Counted from the stretch's first letter, positions 17,377 to 25,694 are shown. The stretch is DNA of 64,000 nucleotides from Proteobacteria bacterium UBA2363 (GCA_002344355.1 DDTN01000014.1:62001-126000); one strand, 5' to 3'. The notes: a model not told the origin generated them from the letters alone. Numbers and translations: made by a program.

Positions 17377-18138
17377 TCAGGCCGGCAGCCGGAGTTCGAT
17401 GCCGTAGAAGGCGCGCAGTTCCCCGTGCAGGTCCGGGTGCGCGGCGGCCAGCGCCTGCGGGCAGGAGAAATAGGCCTCCGAGACCACCGCGAAGAACTCG
17501 TCGGGTGCCTCGGCGGCATAGGGGTCCAGGAAGGTGTCGCGGCCGGCATCGACCTCGGCGCGCAGGCCGTCGAAGGCGCCCTGGAAGGTCGCAAGCCAGC
17601 GCTGGCGGCGCGGCCGGTCGGGCAACGGCGGCACGCCGTCGCTGTGGCCGTCGAGCATGTCCAGTTTGTGCGCGACCTCGTGGGCGACCAGGTTGAAGCC
17701 GGCGTGCGGATCGTCGAGATCGGCCTGGATGTCGGCCAGCGACAGCACCAGGGGACCGTGCTGCCAGGCCTCGCCGGCGAGCCAGTCGTCGGCTTCGGAG
17801 ACCACCCCGGACTCCTCGTCGTGCCATTGCCGCCGGACCCGGAAGGCGTCGCCATAGACGATCACCTGCCGCCATCCGGCCAGCCAGTCGTAGCCGAGCG
17901 ACAGCACGGGCAGGCAGGCGAGGGTGGCGATCACCAGGCGGTCGTGCCCGGTCAGCGCCAGATCGTGCGCGCCGACGATGTCCTTGTCGTGCAGGAACCG
18001 CGCGGCCAGGGTGCGCAGGCGCTCCAGCGCCTGGCCGTCGAGCCCGTCGATTACGGCGATCGCGGCACAGGCCGCCCGCCAGTCGGCTTCGGCGATCGGT
18101 TCTGGGCCGGCGATCCGGCGGCGCAGCCATTGCAGCAT
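17377..18138 (-). CDS. mtfA: MtfA-like zinc aminopeptidase (M90)
   Basis: 253 aa. The zinc site is HEVAHKLDMLDG (His153-Glu-x-x-His157), with the downstream Glu in the AEAPDEFFAVVSEAYF helix, as in MtfA. E. coli MtfA is a cytoplasmic peptidase that binds the repressor Mlc and so affects ptsG; the Lysobacterales homologues keep the peptidase fold but a link to Mlc is not established. Other family marks: RFLHDKDIVGAHDLALT, CLPVLSLGYDWLAGWRQVIVYGDAF and PLVLSLADIQAD. Length matches the family (about 265 aa). The start ATG 18138 gives MLQWLRRR. Lies downstream of nothing obvious on its strand and upstream of the C25 gene by 85 bases. Confidence 0.88.
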   Translation of the reverse strand: MLQWLRRRIAGPEPIAEADWRAACAAIAVIDGLDGQALERLRTLAARFLHDKDIVGAHDLALTGHDRLVIATLACLPVLSLGYDWLAGWRQVIVYGDAFRVRRQWHDEESGVVSEADDWLAGEAWQHGPLVLSLADIQADLDDPHAGFNLVAHEVAHKLDMLDGHSDGVPPLPDRPRRQRWLATFQGAFDGLRAEVDAGRDTFLDPYAAEAPDEFFAVVSEAYFSCPQALAAAHPDLHGELRAFYGIELRLPA

Positions 18139-18202
18139 GGCGACAGTGTCGCCCAGGCGCCTGGCCGCCGGCCAGCGCCCCGACGCGTGGACCGCGTCCG
18201 GA

Positions 18203-18427
18203 TCAGCGGATCGCGCCCGGCAGAAAGGTCAGCCAGCGCAGACGGGGCGGGGCGCGGCGACGGGCCGGCTCCGCCTCGGCGACCGCGGCCGCGGCCTGGA
18301 CGGCCGGGGTCGGGCAGTCGGTCTGCGCCGGAACGGCGTCCTGGCCGCCGCCGGCGGCAAGGGCCACGACCGAGGCGGCAAGCACCATGACCAGGGCGAG
18401 GACGAGACGGGCGAGGACGGTATGCAT
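18203..18427 (-). CDS. Small hypothetical membrane or secreted protein
   Basis: 74 aa from ATG 18427, chosen because GGAG stands six bases before it; an in-frame ATG at 18445 is an alternative. The N-terminus MHTVLARLVLALVMVLAASV is strongly hydrophobic (signal anchor or signal peptide with ALA-A cleavage). The rest is Ala/Arg-rich with one Cys (QTDCPTP) and ends RWLTFLPGAIR. No family is recognised. The frame is kept because the start has a good ribosome binding site and the hydrophobic segment is real, but in DNA this GC-rich small open frames are common. Confidence 0.45.
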   Translation of the reverse strand: MHTVLARLVLALVMVLAASVVALAAGGGQDAVPAQTDCPTPAVQAAAAVAEAEPARRRAPPRLRWLTFLPGAIR

Positions 18428-18566
18428 GGCGAACTCCGGCTTCATGAGAATCTCGGTGCAAACGGCGTGCCAGTAGCGGACCACTTGCAACATCCTGAAA
18501 TCATTGGCGGTTGATCGGCCTGACCGGTGTCCGCCTTGTCCGGGTCCGGTCGGCTGCCGTGTCCGT

Positions 18567-18572
18567 TACGAT
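18567..18572 (+). promoter_or_regulatory. Candidate -10 element for birA
   Basis: TACGAT 24 bases upstream of GTG 18597; GGAGG (18586-18590) lies between and serves as ribosome binding site. No clear -35. Confidence 0.3.
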
Positions 18573-18596
18573 GCCGGGCGGACACGGAGGGTTGCA

Positions 18597-19589
18597 GTGC
18601 ACGACGGTGAAACCGGGCGAGCGCCGGGCGCACAGGTCGAGCCGGGCTGGCTGGTCCTGGTCGAGCGGTTGCGCTCCGGCGGGCCACTGCCGGCGCCGGC
18701 TGCCGCCGGTCTGACCGGCGGGCCGGAGTCGCTTGGCCGGGCGTTGCCGGTCCTGACGGCGTTCGGCCTGCCGGTCGTCGTCGACTCCCGGGATGGCAGC
18801 CTGCACTGGCGGCCCGGCCCCGGGTCGCTGGATGCCGGCGCGATCGCCGCGACCGCCGCGGCCCTGGGCTGGTCGTGCCCGGTCGAGGTCAGGACGCTGG
18901 TCGACTCCACCAGCACCCGGCTGGCGGCCCAGGACGGGGCGGACCTGCCCCGGGCCTTGCTGGCCGAGTGCCAGTGGGCCGGCCGTGGCCGGCGCGGGCG
19001 ACGCTGGCAGGCGGGCTACGGCGAGGCGATCCTGCTCTCGGTGCGGCTGGCGCTGGCGCGCGCGCCTGCGCAGCGCCCGGGGCTGGCGCTGGCTGCCGGC
19101 TGCGCGGTGGCCGAGACGCTGGGCCCCCTGATGACCCGCCCGCCCGCCCTGAAGTGGCCGAACGACCTGGTGGTCGACGGCGGCAAGCTGGGCGGCCTGC
19201 TGGTGGAGGCGGCCGGCGACGGGTCGCTGGTGGTCGGGCTGGGGCTGAACTGGTCCCTGTCGGCCGCGCTGACCGAAGGGCTCGGCCGCGCGGTCGTCAA
19301 CCTGGCGCCGCTGCTGGCGATGCCGCGCGGCCGCAACGCGCTGGCGGGCCACCTGCTGGCGGCCCTGCTGGCGGCCGCTGCCCGCTTCGACCGGGAGGGC
19401 CTGGCGCCCTTCCTGGACCGTTTCGCCGCCCTGGACGCGCTGGCCGGCCGGCGTGTCGTGGTCGAATCCGCCGCCGGCATGCGGGCCGGGCGGGCCTGCG
19501 GCCTGGCCGGGGACGGCGCCCTGCGGGTCGACCACGACGGCCAGGTGGTCGCCTACCACAGCGCCGAGGTCACCCTGGCATGGCCGTGA
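18597..19589 (+). CDS. birA: Biotin--[acetyl-CoA-carboxylase] ligase BirA
   Basis: 330 aa. Catalytic biotin-protein ligase: VDSTSTRLAAQ (substrate loop), ECQWAGRGRRGRRW (the GRGRRGRxW biotinyl-AMP loop), KWPNDLVVDGGKLGGLLVE and VVGLGLNW are all present, with the C-terminal SH3-like domain (RRVVVESA...GALRVDHDGQVVAY). The N-terminal about 75 residues correspond to the helix-turn-helix domain but are poorly conserved (SLGRALPVLTAFGLPVVVDSRDG), so a repressor role for biotin genes is uncertain. GTG 18597 was chosen because GGAGG stands six bases upstream. The gene overlaps coaX by 10 bases, the usual birA-coaX-SPOR order of Xanthomonadales and pseudomonads. Confidence 0.92.
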   Translation: MHDGETGRAPGAQVEPGWLVLVERLRSGGPLPAPAAAGLTGGPESLGRALPVLTAFGLPVVVDSRDGSLHWRPGPGSLDAGAIAATAAALGWSCPVEVRTLVDSTSTRLAAQDGADLPRALLAECQWAGRGRRGRRWQAGYGEAILLSVRLALARAPAQRPGLALAAGCAVAETLGPLMTRPPALKWPNDLVVDGGKLGGLLVEAAGDGSLVVGLGLNWSLSAALTEGLGRAVVNLAPLLAMPRGRNALAGHLLAALLAAAARFDREGLAPFLDRFAALDALAGRRVVVESAAGMRAGRACGLAGDGALRVDHDGQVVAYHSAEVTLAWP

Positions 19590-20323
19590 ACGGTCCCGTC
19601 CGGCTGCTCCTGGACCAGGGCAACACCCGTCTCAAGTGGGTGGTGGCGGGGCCGCAGGGCTGGCTGCTGCCGCCGCGGGCGGCGACCCGGGTGGGCCCGG
19701 CGCTGCTGGCACGCTGGCGGCGCATCGCCCCGGACCAGGTGGTGTTCGCCAGCGTCGCCGCGGCCCCGGCCCGGCGCAGCCTGCTCGCGGGGCTGGCCCG
19801 GCAGCTGCCGGAGGCTGCGATCCGGCAACCTTCGCCAGCGGCGACCTGGCAGGGGCTGCGCTGCGGCTACCGGCGACCCGAACGCCTCGGCATCGACCGC
19901 TGGCTGGCGCTGATCGCCGCCTGGCGCGATCGCCCCGGCCGCTGCCTGGTGGTCAGCGCCGGCAGCGCGCTCACCCTGGACCGGCTGGAGGAGGATGGTC
20001 GCCACGCCGGCGGCCTGATCGCCCCCGGCCTGGCGGCGATGCGCGCCGGCCTGTTCGGGGCCGCGCCCGGCCTGCGTCGGCACCGCGGCGGCGAGGCCGG
20101 CGCCGGCCTGGCGCTCGACAGCCCCGAGGCGATCGCCAGCGGCTGCCTGCAGGCCCTGGTGGCGCTGCTGGCGCGCTGGCGGGGCACCGGCGATCGGGTG
20201 CTGCTCGGCGGTGGCGATGCCCAGACGCTGGCGGCCCTGCTGGCAGCGCCGGTCCAGGTGCGGCCCTGGCTGGTACTGGAAGGCCTGGACGCCTGGAGCC
20301 GGGCACCGGAGGCGGCCGGCTGA
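19580..20323 (+). CDS. coaX: Type III pantothenate kinase CoaX
   Basis: 247 aa. First enzyme of coenzyme A synthesis; phosphorylates pantothenate with ATP. Motifs of the ASKHA-fold type III kinases: LLLDQGNTRLKWVV (phosphate 1 loop), GYRRPERLGIDRWLALIAAW, VVSAGSALTLDRL (in place of the usual DAGTAxTID), GGLIAPGLAAMRAGL and GGGDAQTL (adenosine motif). The replacement of the conserved Asp by Ser in the second motif is typical of divergent gammaproteobacterial CoaX. ATG 19580 overlaps birA. Cytoplasmic and essential if no other coaA exists in the genome. Confidence 0.9.
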   Translation: MAVNGPVRLLLDQGNTRLKWVVAGPQGWLLPPRAATRVGPALLARWRRIAPDQVVFASVAAAPARRSLLAGLARQLPEAAIRQPSPAATWQGLRCGYRRPERLGIDRWLALIAAWRDRPGRCLVVSAGSALTLDRLEEDGRHAGGLIAPGLAAMRAGLFGAAPGLRRHRGGEAGAGLALDSPEAIASGCLQALVALLARWRGTGDRVLLGGGDAQTLAALLAAPVQVRPWLVLEGLDAWSRAPEAAG

Positions 20324-20379
20324 GCCGGTGCGTTCCGGCGCCCAGCACACACCGATGCCGGGCGGCTACACTGCCGGCC

Positions 20380-21096
20380 ATGCTCGCGCGCGTCGTCTTC
20401 CTGCTGCTGCTGGCCCTGAACATCGCCGCTGCCCTGTGGCTGTGGCTGGCGCCGGCGCCGGAGCGGCAGCGGCTCGCCACCGCCGACCCCGGCGTGGCGG
20501 TACTCACCCTGCTCGGGGAGAGCCTGGCGTCGCTGGACGATGCCAGCGCCGAACTGGCCGCCGCCCCCGAGCCGCTCGCCGAGCCGGTGTCGCCGCAACC
20601 GGCGCCGGCGACCGCGCCGGGTTTTTCGAGCTGCATCGAGATCGGACCGTTCCAGACCCAGTCGGCGCTGCGCCAGGCCGAGGCGGACCTGGCGGCGCTC
20701 GGCCAGCCGCTGGGCAACCGCGAGGCGGTCGAGCGCAGCTTCCGCGGGTACTGGGTCTACCTGCCGGCCTTCGCCAGCCGCGACCGCGCGCTGGTCACCG
20801 CCCGCGAGCTGGCCGCGGCGGGCGTCCGCGACTACTACGTGGTGACCGCGGGCGATCGCGAGAACACCATCTCGCTCGGCCTGTTCCGGGACCGCGCCAA
20901 CGCCGAGCGCCGGCAGGGCGAAATGCGCAGCCGCGGTTACCCGGCCGAGCTCAGCGAACGGGTCGAGGAACAGCGGATCTACTGGCTGGCACTGCGCCAG
21001 CCGGAGCCGCCGCCGGTGGACTGGCGGACCCTGGTCGCCACCCCGAACGACCTCGAGGCCAGCATCGTCCCGTGTGAAACGGCGGTTGCGCCCTGA
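20380..21096 (+). CDS. Membrane-anchored SPOR-domain protein
   Basis: 238 aa. One N-terminal membrane anchor (VVFLLLLALNIAAALWLWL), an Ala/Pro-rich periplasmic linker, then a SPOR-like repeat domain (CIEIGPFQTQSALRQAEADL, WVYLPAFASRDRALVTAREL, SLGLFRDRANAERRQGEMRS). SPOR domains bind denuded peptidoglycan at division septa. Its place after birA-coaX is conserved in related bacteria. A TACACT element (20367-20372) ends eight bases before ATG 20380, which would start the transcript at or next to the ATG; no Shine-Dalgarno is seen, so this may be a leaderless mRNA. Confidence 0.8.
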   Translation: MLARVVFLLLLALNIAAALWLWLAPAPERQRLATADPGVAVLTLLGESLASLDDASAELAAAPEPLAEPVSPQPAPATAPGFSSCIEIGPFQTQSALRQAEADLAALGQPLGNREAVERSFRGYWVYLPAFASRDRALVTARELAAAGVRDYYVVTAGDRENTISLGLFRDRANAERRQGEMRSRGYPAELSERVEEQRIYWLALRQPEPPPVDWRTLVATPNDLEASIVPCETAVAP

Positions 21097-21118
21097 CCGC
21101 GGCCTGGTGGGGCTGGCC

Positions 21119-21148
21119 TTGCGCGGCCGCGGCCGGCGCCGCTATGAT
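21119..21148 (+). promoter_or_regulatory. Candidate promoter for rpmE2
   Basis: TTGCGC (21119-21124) and TATGAT (21143-21148) are separated by 18 bases; ATG 21177 follows 28 bases later. One of the few promoter candidates here with a plausible -35. Confidence 0.4.
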
Positions 21149-21176
21149 TGCCCGCTTGACTGTTCAAGGCCGTGCC

Positions 21177-21422
21177 ATGAAGCCCGACATCCACCCGAAG
21201 TACCGCGAGGTCGTCTTCCAGGACGCCAACGCCGAATTCGCGTTCCTGACCCGCTCCACCATCCACACCAAGGACAGCATCGTCTGGGAGGATGGCAAGG
21301 AGTACCCGCTGGTCAAGGTCGAGATCTCCTCCAAGTCGCACCCGTTCTACACGGGCAAGCACAAGGTGGTCGACACCGGCGGCCGCGTCGACCGCTTCCG
21401 TCGGCGCTACGCCGGCAAGTGA
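21177..21422 (+). CDS. rpmE2: 50S ribosomal protein L31 type B
   Basis: 81 aa. MKPDIHPKYREVVFQD, DGKEYPLVKVEISSKSHPFY, TGKHKVVDTGGRVDRFRRRY match L31 throughout. There is no CxxC zinc site, which defines the type B (zinc-independent) paralogue. In many bacteria type B replaces the zinc-containing L31 under zinc limitation under Zur control; in Xanthomonadales it is often the regularly used copy. No Zur-like palindrome was recognised upstream. Ends 390 bases before gltA. Confidence 0.95.
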   Translation: MKPDIHPKYREVVFQDANAEFAFLTRSTIHTKDSIVWEDGKEYPLVKVEISSKSHPFYTGKHKVVDTGGRVDRFRRRYAGK

Positions 21423-21814
21423 CGTCCCGGCGGCACCGGGCCTCGTGGCCCCGGCGCCGCCCCTGAGCGCCCGGCTCCCGCCCGGGCCGCCCTGCCCGGG
21501 CGGTCCCGGGCATCGCCATGTCCGGGCGGCGCGGCAAGCGCACGGATTCCCGGCCGGCCTGCACGCCGGCACCGCCCCTGCCGCGGACGCGCCGCCGCGC
21601 CGGCCATGCGTCGCTGCGAGCGCGCCGGGAGCCGGACCGCCCGCGCCTGCCGCCCCGTCCATGCCGGGCCGTATGCGATAATGCCGCAGTGCAATAAAGG
21701 ACGACCGGCACGGCCGGTCCCCGAGATCACGTCGCGCCAGCACGAAGGCGCCGGGCCGGTCGCCGCGGCCGCCCACCCCGTGCCTGCGCGCCCCTGCCCG
21801 CCATGGAGGTTCCC
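21423..21814. other. Long intergenic region between rpmE2 and gltA
   Basis: 392 bases without a convincing gene. It is extremely GC-rich with many short self-complementary CCGGG-type runs, any of which could end rpmE2 transcription, but none is followed by a T-run. The only AT-richer part is near 21671-21700, where the candidate gltA promoter lies. The transcribed leader of gltA would be about 125 bases. Confidence 0.5.
21674..21682 (+). promoter_or_regulatory. Candidate extended -10 promoter for gltA
   Basis: TGCGATAAT: an extended -10 (TG-n-GATAAT) in the only AT-richer part of the rpmE2-gltA gap, with no good -35. It would give a leader of about 125 bases before GTG 21815. Confidence 0.4.
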
Positions 21815-23107
21815 GTGTCCGCCAAGCATGCCGCACTGACCGTCGCCGACTCCGGCAAGCAGACCGAACTGCCGCTGATCGAAGGTTCGCTCGGACCGGC
21901 GACCCTGGACATCGGCCGCCTGTACCGCGACACCGGCCTGTTCACCTTCGACCAGGGTTTCGTCTCGACGGCGAGCTGCAAGAGCGCCATCACCTACATC
22001 GACGGCGACCAGGGCGTGCTGCTCTACCGCGGCTACCCGATCGAGCAGCTCGCGCAGAATTCCAGCTTCCTGGAAGTCGCCTACCTGCTGATCAACGGCG
22101 AACTGCCCGACGCCGGCCAGGCGCAGGTCTTCGAGCACGAGGTGACCCACCACACGATGATGCATGAGTCGCTCAAGACCTTCATGCACGGCTTCCACTA
22201 CGACGCCCACCCGATGGCGATGCTGTGCGGCGTGATCGGTTCGCTGGCGGCGTTCTACCACGAGCAGCTCGACATCGACGACGCCGAGCACAGGCGCCTG
22301 GCGGCGATCCGGCTGATCGCCAAGATGCCGACCATCGCCGCGGCCGCCTACCGCTACTCGATCGGCTGGCCGATCCGCTTCCCTCGCAACAACCTCGAAT
22401 ACTGCGAGCGCTTCCTGCACATGATGTTCGAGGTGCCGAGCGAGCCGCTGCACCTGAAGCCGGTTGCGGCCCGGGCCCTGGACCTGCTGTTCATCCTGCA
22501 TGCCGACCACGAGCAGAACGCCTCGACCTCGACCGTCCGGCTGGTCGGCTCCACCGGCGCCAACCCCTACGCCTGCGTGGCCGCCGGTATCGCCGCCCTC
22601 TGGGGGCCGGCGCACGGCGGCGCCAACGAGGCGGTCCTGAAGATGCTCGAGGAGATCGGCGACGCCAGCCAGGTCGCCCGGGCGGTGCAGCGCGCCAAGG
22701 ACAAGGATTCCGGGTTCCGGCTGATGGGCTTCGGCCACCGCGTCTACAAGAACTACGATCCGCGCGCCGCGATCATCCGCGAGATGTGCCACAAGGTGCT
22801 CGACGAGCTGGGCGTCAGCGACCCGTTGCTCGACGTCGCCATGGAGCTGGAGCAGGCGGCGCTCAAGGACGACTACTTCGTCGAGCGCAAGCTGTATCCG
22901 AACGTCGACTTCTACTCGGGCATCATCTACAAGGCGCTGGGCATCCCGACCTCGATGTTCACCGTCATGTTCGCGATCGCCCGCACCGCCGGCTGGGTCG
23001 CGCACTGGCTGGAGCAGAGCGCCGACGCCAGCACCAAGATCGGTCGCCCCCGGCAGATCTACACCGGCGCCGTGCGTCGCGACTACGTCGCCGTCGACCG
23101 CCGCTGA
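21815..23107 (+). CDS. gltA: Citrate synthase (type II)
   Basis: 430 aa TCA-cycle enzyme condensing oxaloacetate and acetyl-CoA. Hexameric type II hallmarks: ITYIDGDQGVLLYRGYPIEQ, LFILHADHEQNASTSTVRLV (substrate His), WGPAHGGANEAVLKML (catalytic His), FGHRVYKNYDPRA and VDFYSGIIYKALGIP (catalytic Asp). GTG 21815 is preferred over the in-frame ATG 21803 because GGAGG, which overlaps that ATG, lies five bases before the GTG. Cytoplasmic. NADH regulation is usual for this type but cannot be read from the sequence. Confidence 0.96.
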   Translation: MSAKHAALTVADSGKQTELPLIEGSLGPATLDIGRLYRDTGLFTFDQGFVSTASCKSAITYIDGDQGVLLYRGYPIEQLAQNSSFLEVAYLLINGELPDAGQAQVFEHEVTHHTMMHESLKTFMHGFHYDAHPMAMLCGVIGSLAAFYHEQLDIDDAEHRRLAAIRLIAKMPTIAAAAYRYSIGWPIRFPRNNLEYCERFLHMMFEVPSEPLHLKPVAARALDLLFILHADHEQNASTSTVRLVGSTGANPYACVAAGIAALWGPAHGGANEAVLKMLEEIGDASQVARAVQRAKDKDSGFRLMGFGHRVYKNYDPRAAIIREMCHKVLDELGVSDPLLDVAMELEQAALKDDYFVERKLYPNVDFYSGIIYKALGIPTSMFTVMFAIARTAGWVAHWLEQSADASTKIGRPRQIYTGAVRRDYVAVDRR

Positions 23108-23260
23108 GCGTCCGGTCCGGCCGTCGGCCGGGCCGGGATTCCGCCGCGCCGCCGCCGCTGCCGCGGATCCGGCGGCGGCTGACCCGATCCGGGCCGTGGC
23201 CGGTTGCGCGAAACCCGCCCCTGCCGTCCGGGTTGGCGCGCCGCCCCGAGACTTTCGGGC

Positions 23261-23266
23261 TAGACT
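23261..23266 (+). promoter_or_regulatory. Candidate -10 element for the first protease unit
   Basis: TAGACT within GGCTAGACTCG (23258-23268), about 34 bases before ATG 23301. The same 11-base string occurs on the minus strand before the SpoIID-domain gene (43566-43576). Confidence 0.4.
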
Positions 23267-23300
23267 CGGAGCCATCGCCGCCCCGTCCGGCCCTTCCCGC

Positions 23301-23624
23301 ATGACCCTGCGCCCGGCCCTCCTGCTCGCAGCCCTGTTCGCGTTCCCGTTGGCGGCTGCGCCGCCCGCCGGCGTCCGCATCGAGCACCAGCCGGCTGCCG
23401 CGCAGGCCTGGCCGCAGGCGCGGCCGCCGGTGATCGTCGAATCCCTGGCCGCCGACGGCACCGTGGTGACCTTCCTGGACGGCTGGGGCATGGAGCGCCT
23501 CGATCTGGTGGTCGCCGGCGACCTCCACCGGCTGGTCTGCAGCGGCCAGGACAGTCGCCTGTCCGGCCTGCACGATTTCCGGCGCCGGACGCAGCGCGCG
23601 GGTGCCGGCGATGACGCCCGCTGA
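23301..23624 (+). CDS. Small secreted protein of protease unit 1
   Basis: 107 aa. Signal peptide MTLRPALLLAALFAFPLAAA, then a short domain with VIVESLAADGTVVTFLDGWG and HRLVCSG. The core LAADGTVVTFLDGWGME is clearly related to RADGTVLTWLNGNGVE in the small protein of unit 2 at 25299, although the rest differs. The 3' end overlaps the protease gene by 14 bases, so the two are translationally coupled. No known family recognised. Given its size, export and constant pairing with a protease, it may be an inhibitor, chaperone or propeptide-like partner; this is inference. Confidence 0.65.
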   Translation: MTLRPALLLAALFAFPLAAAPPAGVRIEHQPAAAQAWPQARPPVIVESLAADGTVVTFLDGWGMERLDLVVAGDLHRLVCSGQDSRLSGLHDFRRRTQRAGAGDDAR

Positions 23625-25083
23625 GCGCCGTTGCCGCAGCGTCGTCGCGGCGCTGCTGGCCGCGCTGCTCGCGGGCCCGCTGGCGGCCGCCCAGGTGGTC
23701 CTGGTCAACGGCGATCCGGCGGGCACGGGGTTCGCCGACGGCCGGCCGGCGGTTGCCGCCGCCGGCGCCAACGGCGCCACCACCCTGGGCGGTCAGCGGC
23801 TGGCCGTGCTGCAGCGCGCCGCCGAGATATGGGCGGCGGTGCTCGACAGTCCGGTGCCGATCCGCGTCGCCATCCGCATGGTGGCGTTGCCCTGCGGCGC
23901 CCAGGGCACCACGCTGGCGCGGGCCGGTCCGGTGGCCCTGGCCAGCAATTTCCCGAATGCGCCCCGCGCCAACACCGCCTACCACATCGCCCATGCCAAC
24001 GCCCTGGCCCGGGTCGACCTCGACAGCCGCGACGATGTCGTGGCCGAATTCAATCTCGCGGTCGACAGCGGTTGCAGTACCGGCGTCAGCGGCTGGTGGT
24101 ACGGGCTGGACCCCGGCCAGCCGGTGCCCGCCGACCGCATCGCCCTGCTGCCGGTGGCCCTGCACGAGCTGGCGCACGGCCTCGGTTTCTCGGCGCAGGT
24201 CGATCTCGCCACCGGCCAGTTCCCGGGCAGCTCGCCGACCCTGTGGAGCCACTACCTGTTCGACCTGCAGCGCGGCCGCCACTGGCGTGCGCTGTCGGCG
24301 GCGGAGCGGGTGCAGTCGGCCCGGGACGATCCCTGGCTGGTCTGGAGCGGACGCAGCGTCAACCAGCAGGGCGAAGGCCTGCTGCTCGGGGAACCGGTAC
24401 TGGACCTGGCCGGTATCCGTGGTGGCCCGGCGCAGGTGGCCGGCCTGGCCCTGGCGCAGTTCGGGCCGGCCTGGCCCGGGCTGGCCGGGACGGCGCGGGT
24501 GGTCGCGGTCGACGACGGCGTGGCCGGCGCCGGCGAGCCGCCCGGCACCGTCACCGACGGTTGCGAGTTCCCGTTCCGCAACGGCGCCCGGCTGGCCGGG
24601 CAGGTCGCGCTGCTCGACCGCGGCCTGTGCCCGTTCGTCGACAAGGTGCGCCATGCCCAGCAGCACGGCGCGGTCGGCGTCATCGTCGCCAACCAGGTCG
24701 AGGGTGCGCCGCCGACCATGGGTGGCGCCGGTGCCGACATCACCATCCCGGCCGTCGGGGTCACGCGGCAGCAGGGCGCGGCGCTGCGACGCAGCCTGCT
24801 GCGCGCCCGCCTGGAAACCGCCTTCGCGCGCACCACGACGCCGTCGGCGACGCGCCAGGGCTGCGTCCGCATGTACGCGCCGTCGGTGTTGCAGGCCGGC
24901 TCCTCGGTATCGCACTTCCACAGCGAGGCGCAGCCGGCGCTGCTGATGGCGCCGTCGATCAGCCGCACCCTGTTCGACGACCTCGACCTGACCCTCGACC
25001 TGTTCCGCGACCTCGGCTGGCCCCTGCTGCTGCCGGCACCGCCGGTGCAGGCGGTGGACTGTCCGCTGCAACCGCTGCCCTGA
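23611..25083 (+). CDS. Secreted HExxH metalloprotease with PA domain (unit 1)
   Basis: 490 aa. Signal peptide (SVVAALLAALLAGPLAAA). Zincin site HELAHGLGFSAQ, His185-Glu-x-x-His189-G-x-G-F, a metzincin-like start but without an obvious third His eleven residues on. A protease-associated (PA) segment is inserted at residues about 300-395 (LAGQVALLDRGLCPFVDKVRHAQQHGAVGVIVANQ...TIPAVGVTRQQG), and the catalytic region ends GSSVSHFHSEAQPALLMAPS and LDLTLDLFRDLGWP. Several Cys suggest disulfides. It is a paralogue of 25684-27132. Exported to periplasm or medium; substrate unknown. Start ATG 23611 overlaps the small gene. Confidence 0.78.
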   Translation: MTPAERRCRSVVAALLAALLAGPLAAAQVVLVNGDPAGTGFADGRPAVAAAGANGATTLGGQRLAVLQRAAEIWAAVLDSPVPIRVAIRMVALPCGAQGTTLARAGPVALASNFPNAPRANTAYHIAHANALARVDLDSRDDVVAEFNLAVDSGCSTGVSGWWYGLDPGQPVPADRIALLPVALHELAHGLGFSAQVDLATGQFPGSSPTLWSHYLFDLQRGRHWRALSAAERVQSARDDPWLVWSGRSVNQQGEGLLLGEPVLDLAGIRGGPAQVAGLALAQFGPAWPGLAGTARVVAVDDGVAGAGEPPGTVTDGCEFPFRNGARLAGQVALLDRGLCPFVDKVRHAQQHGAVGVIVANQVEGAPPTMGGAGADITIPAVGVTRQQGAALRRSLLRARLETAFARTTTPSATRQGCVRMYAPSVLQAGSSVSHFHSEAQPALLMAPSISRTLFDDLDLTLDLFRDLGWPLLLPAPPVQAVDCPLQPLP

Positions 25084-25167
25084 GACGCGCGGGACGGCCG
25101 TCCCGGGCCGCGCCCGGGACCGATGCGCCGGCGGGCCGTCGGCCGGGCACGCGGCTCACGCCAGCTT

Positions 25168-25210
25168 GATGGTTTCGCGACGCCGGCTTCGCGGGCGCCG
25201 GCCAACCATC
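25168..25210. repeat. Inverted repeat between the two protease units
   Basis: Perfect seven-base arms GATGGTT (25168-25174) and AACCATC (25204-25210) around a core with two GCCGGC palindromes, giving a long imperfect hairpin. It lies 85 bases after the first protease stop and may act as a terminator or processing site between units; no T-run follows. Confidence 0.4.
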
Positions 25211-25298
25211 GGCTCCGCAAACCGGGCGAGCGCGCTCGCCCGCCGCTCCGGCCGCCCGCGGCGGCCGGTGTCGCCACCTCAGCACGAAGGGGACAGTC

Positions 25299-25694
25299 AT
25301 GGACGCAACGGGCAGGCTGCTGGTCGCGGTTCTCGCGATCGGGGTGGGCATCTTCGGCTTCGGACCCGGCGCCGCGCCGGCGTCGGCAAGCGAGGGCATG
25401 GTGGTCTTCGTCGACCCGGAGACCGGCGCGCTGCGCGCGCGGCCGGGCGAGGCCGGCGCGGCCATCGACTTTCCCGAGCTGCGCGGCGATCCCTCGCGCG
25501 TCAGGGAGGAGGTGCGCGCCGACGGCACCGTGCTGACCTGGCTCAACGGCAACGGCGTCGAGGCCCAGGTGCTGCTCGACGACGGCCAGGGCGGGCAGCG
25601 CGCCGCCTGCACCGGCGCGCTCGAGACCGGTGCCGTGCGCAGGCAGGACCTGCGCGGCGCCGTTGCCGCCCGGGAGGTGCGCGATGTCCGCTGA
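25299..25694 (+). CDS. Small secreted protein of protease unit 2
   Basis: 131 aa. Signal peptide LLVAVLAIGVGIFGFGPGAAPASA. The mature part contains VVFVDPETGALRARPGEAGA and EVRADGTVLTWLNGNGVEAQ, the latter matching the small protein of unit 1, plus a single Cys (RAACTGA). The VDPETGxLR opening is common among Lysobacterales secreted proteins of unknown function. Its last 11 bases overlap the start of the protease gene. AAGGGGA stands before ATG 25299. Function unknown; see unit 1 for context. Confidence 0.65.
   Translation: MDATGRLLVAVLAIGVGIFGFGPGAAPASASEGMVVFVDPETGALRARPGEAGAAIDFPELRGDPSRVREEVRADGTVLTWLNGNGVEAQVLLDDGQGGQRAACTGALETGAVRRQDLRGAVAAREVRDVR

Noticed and set aside
14787..17696. 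969-codon plus-strand open frame across the C25 peptidase
   Set aside because: Shadow frame; the minus-strand protein has a signal peptide and catalytic motifs.
17292..17855. N-terminal extension of the C25 peptidase upstream of GTG 17291
   Set aside because: It overlaps the well-supported mtfA gene and would bury the signal peptide.
21803..21814. ATG 21803 as the gltA start
   Set aside because: This ATG overlaps the GGAGG that is ideally placed for GTG 21815.
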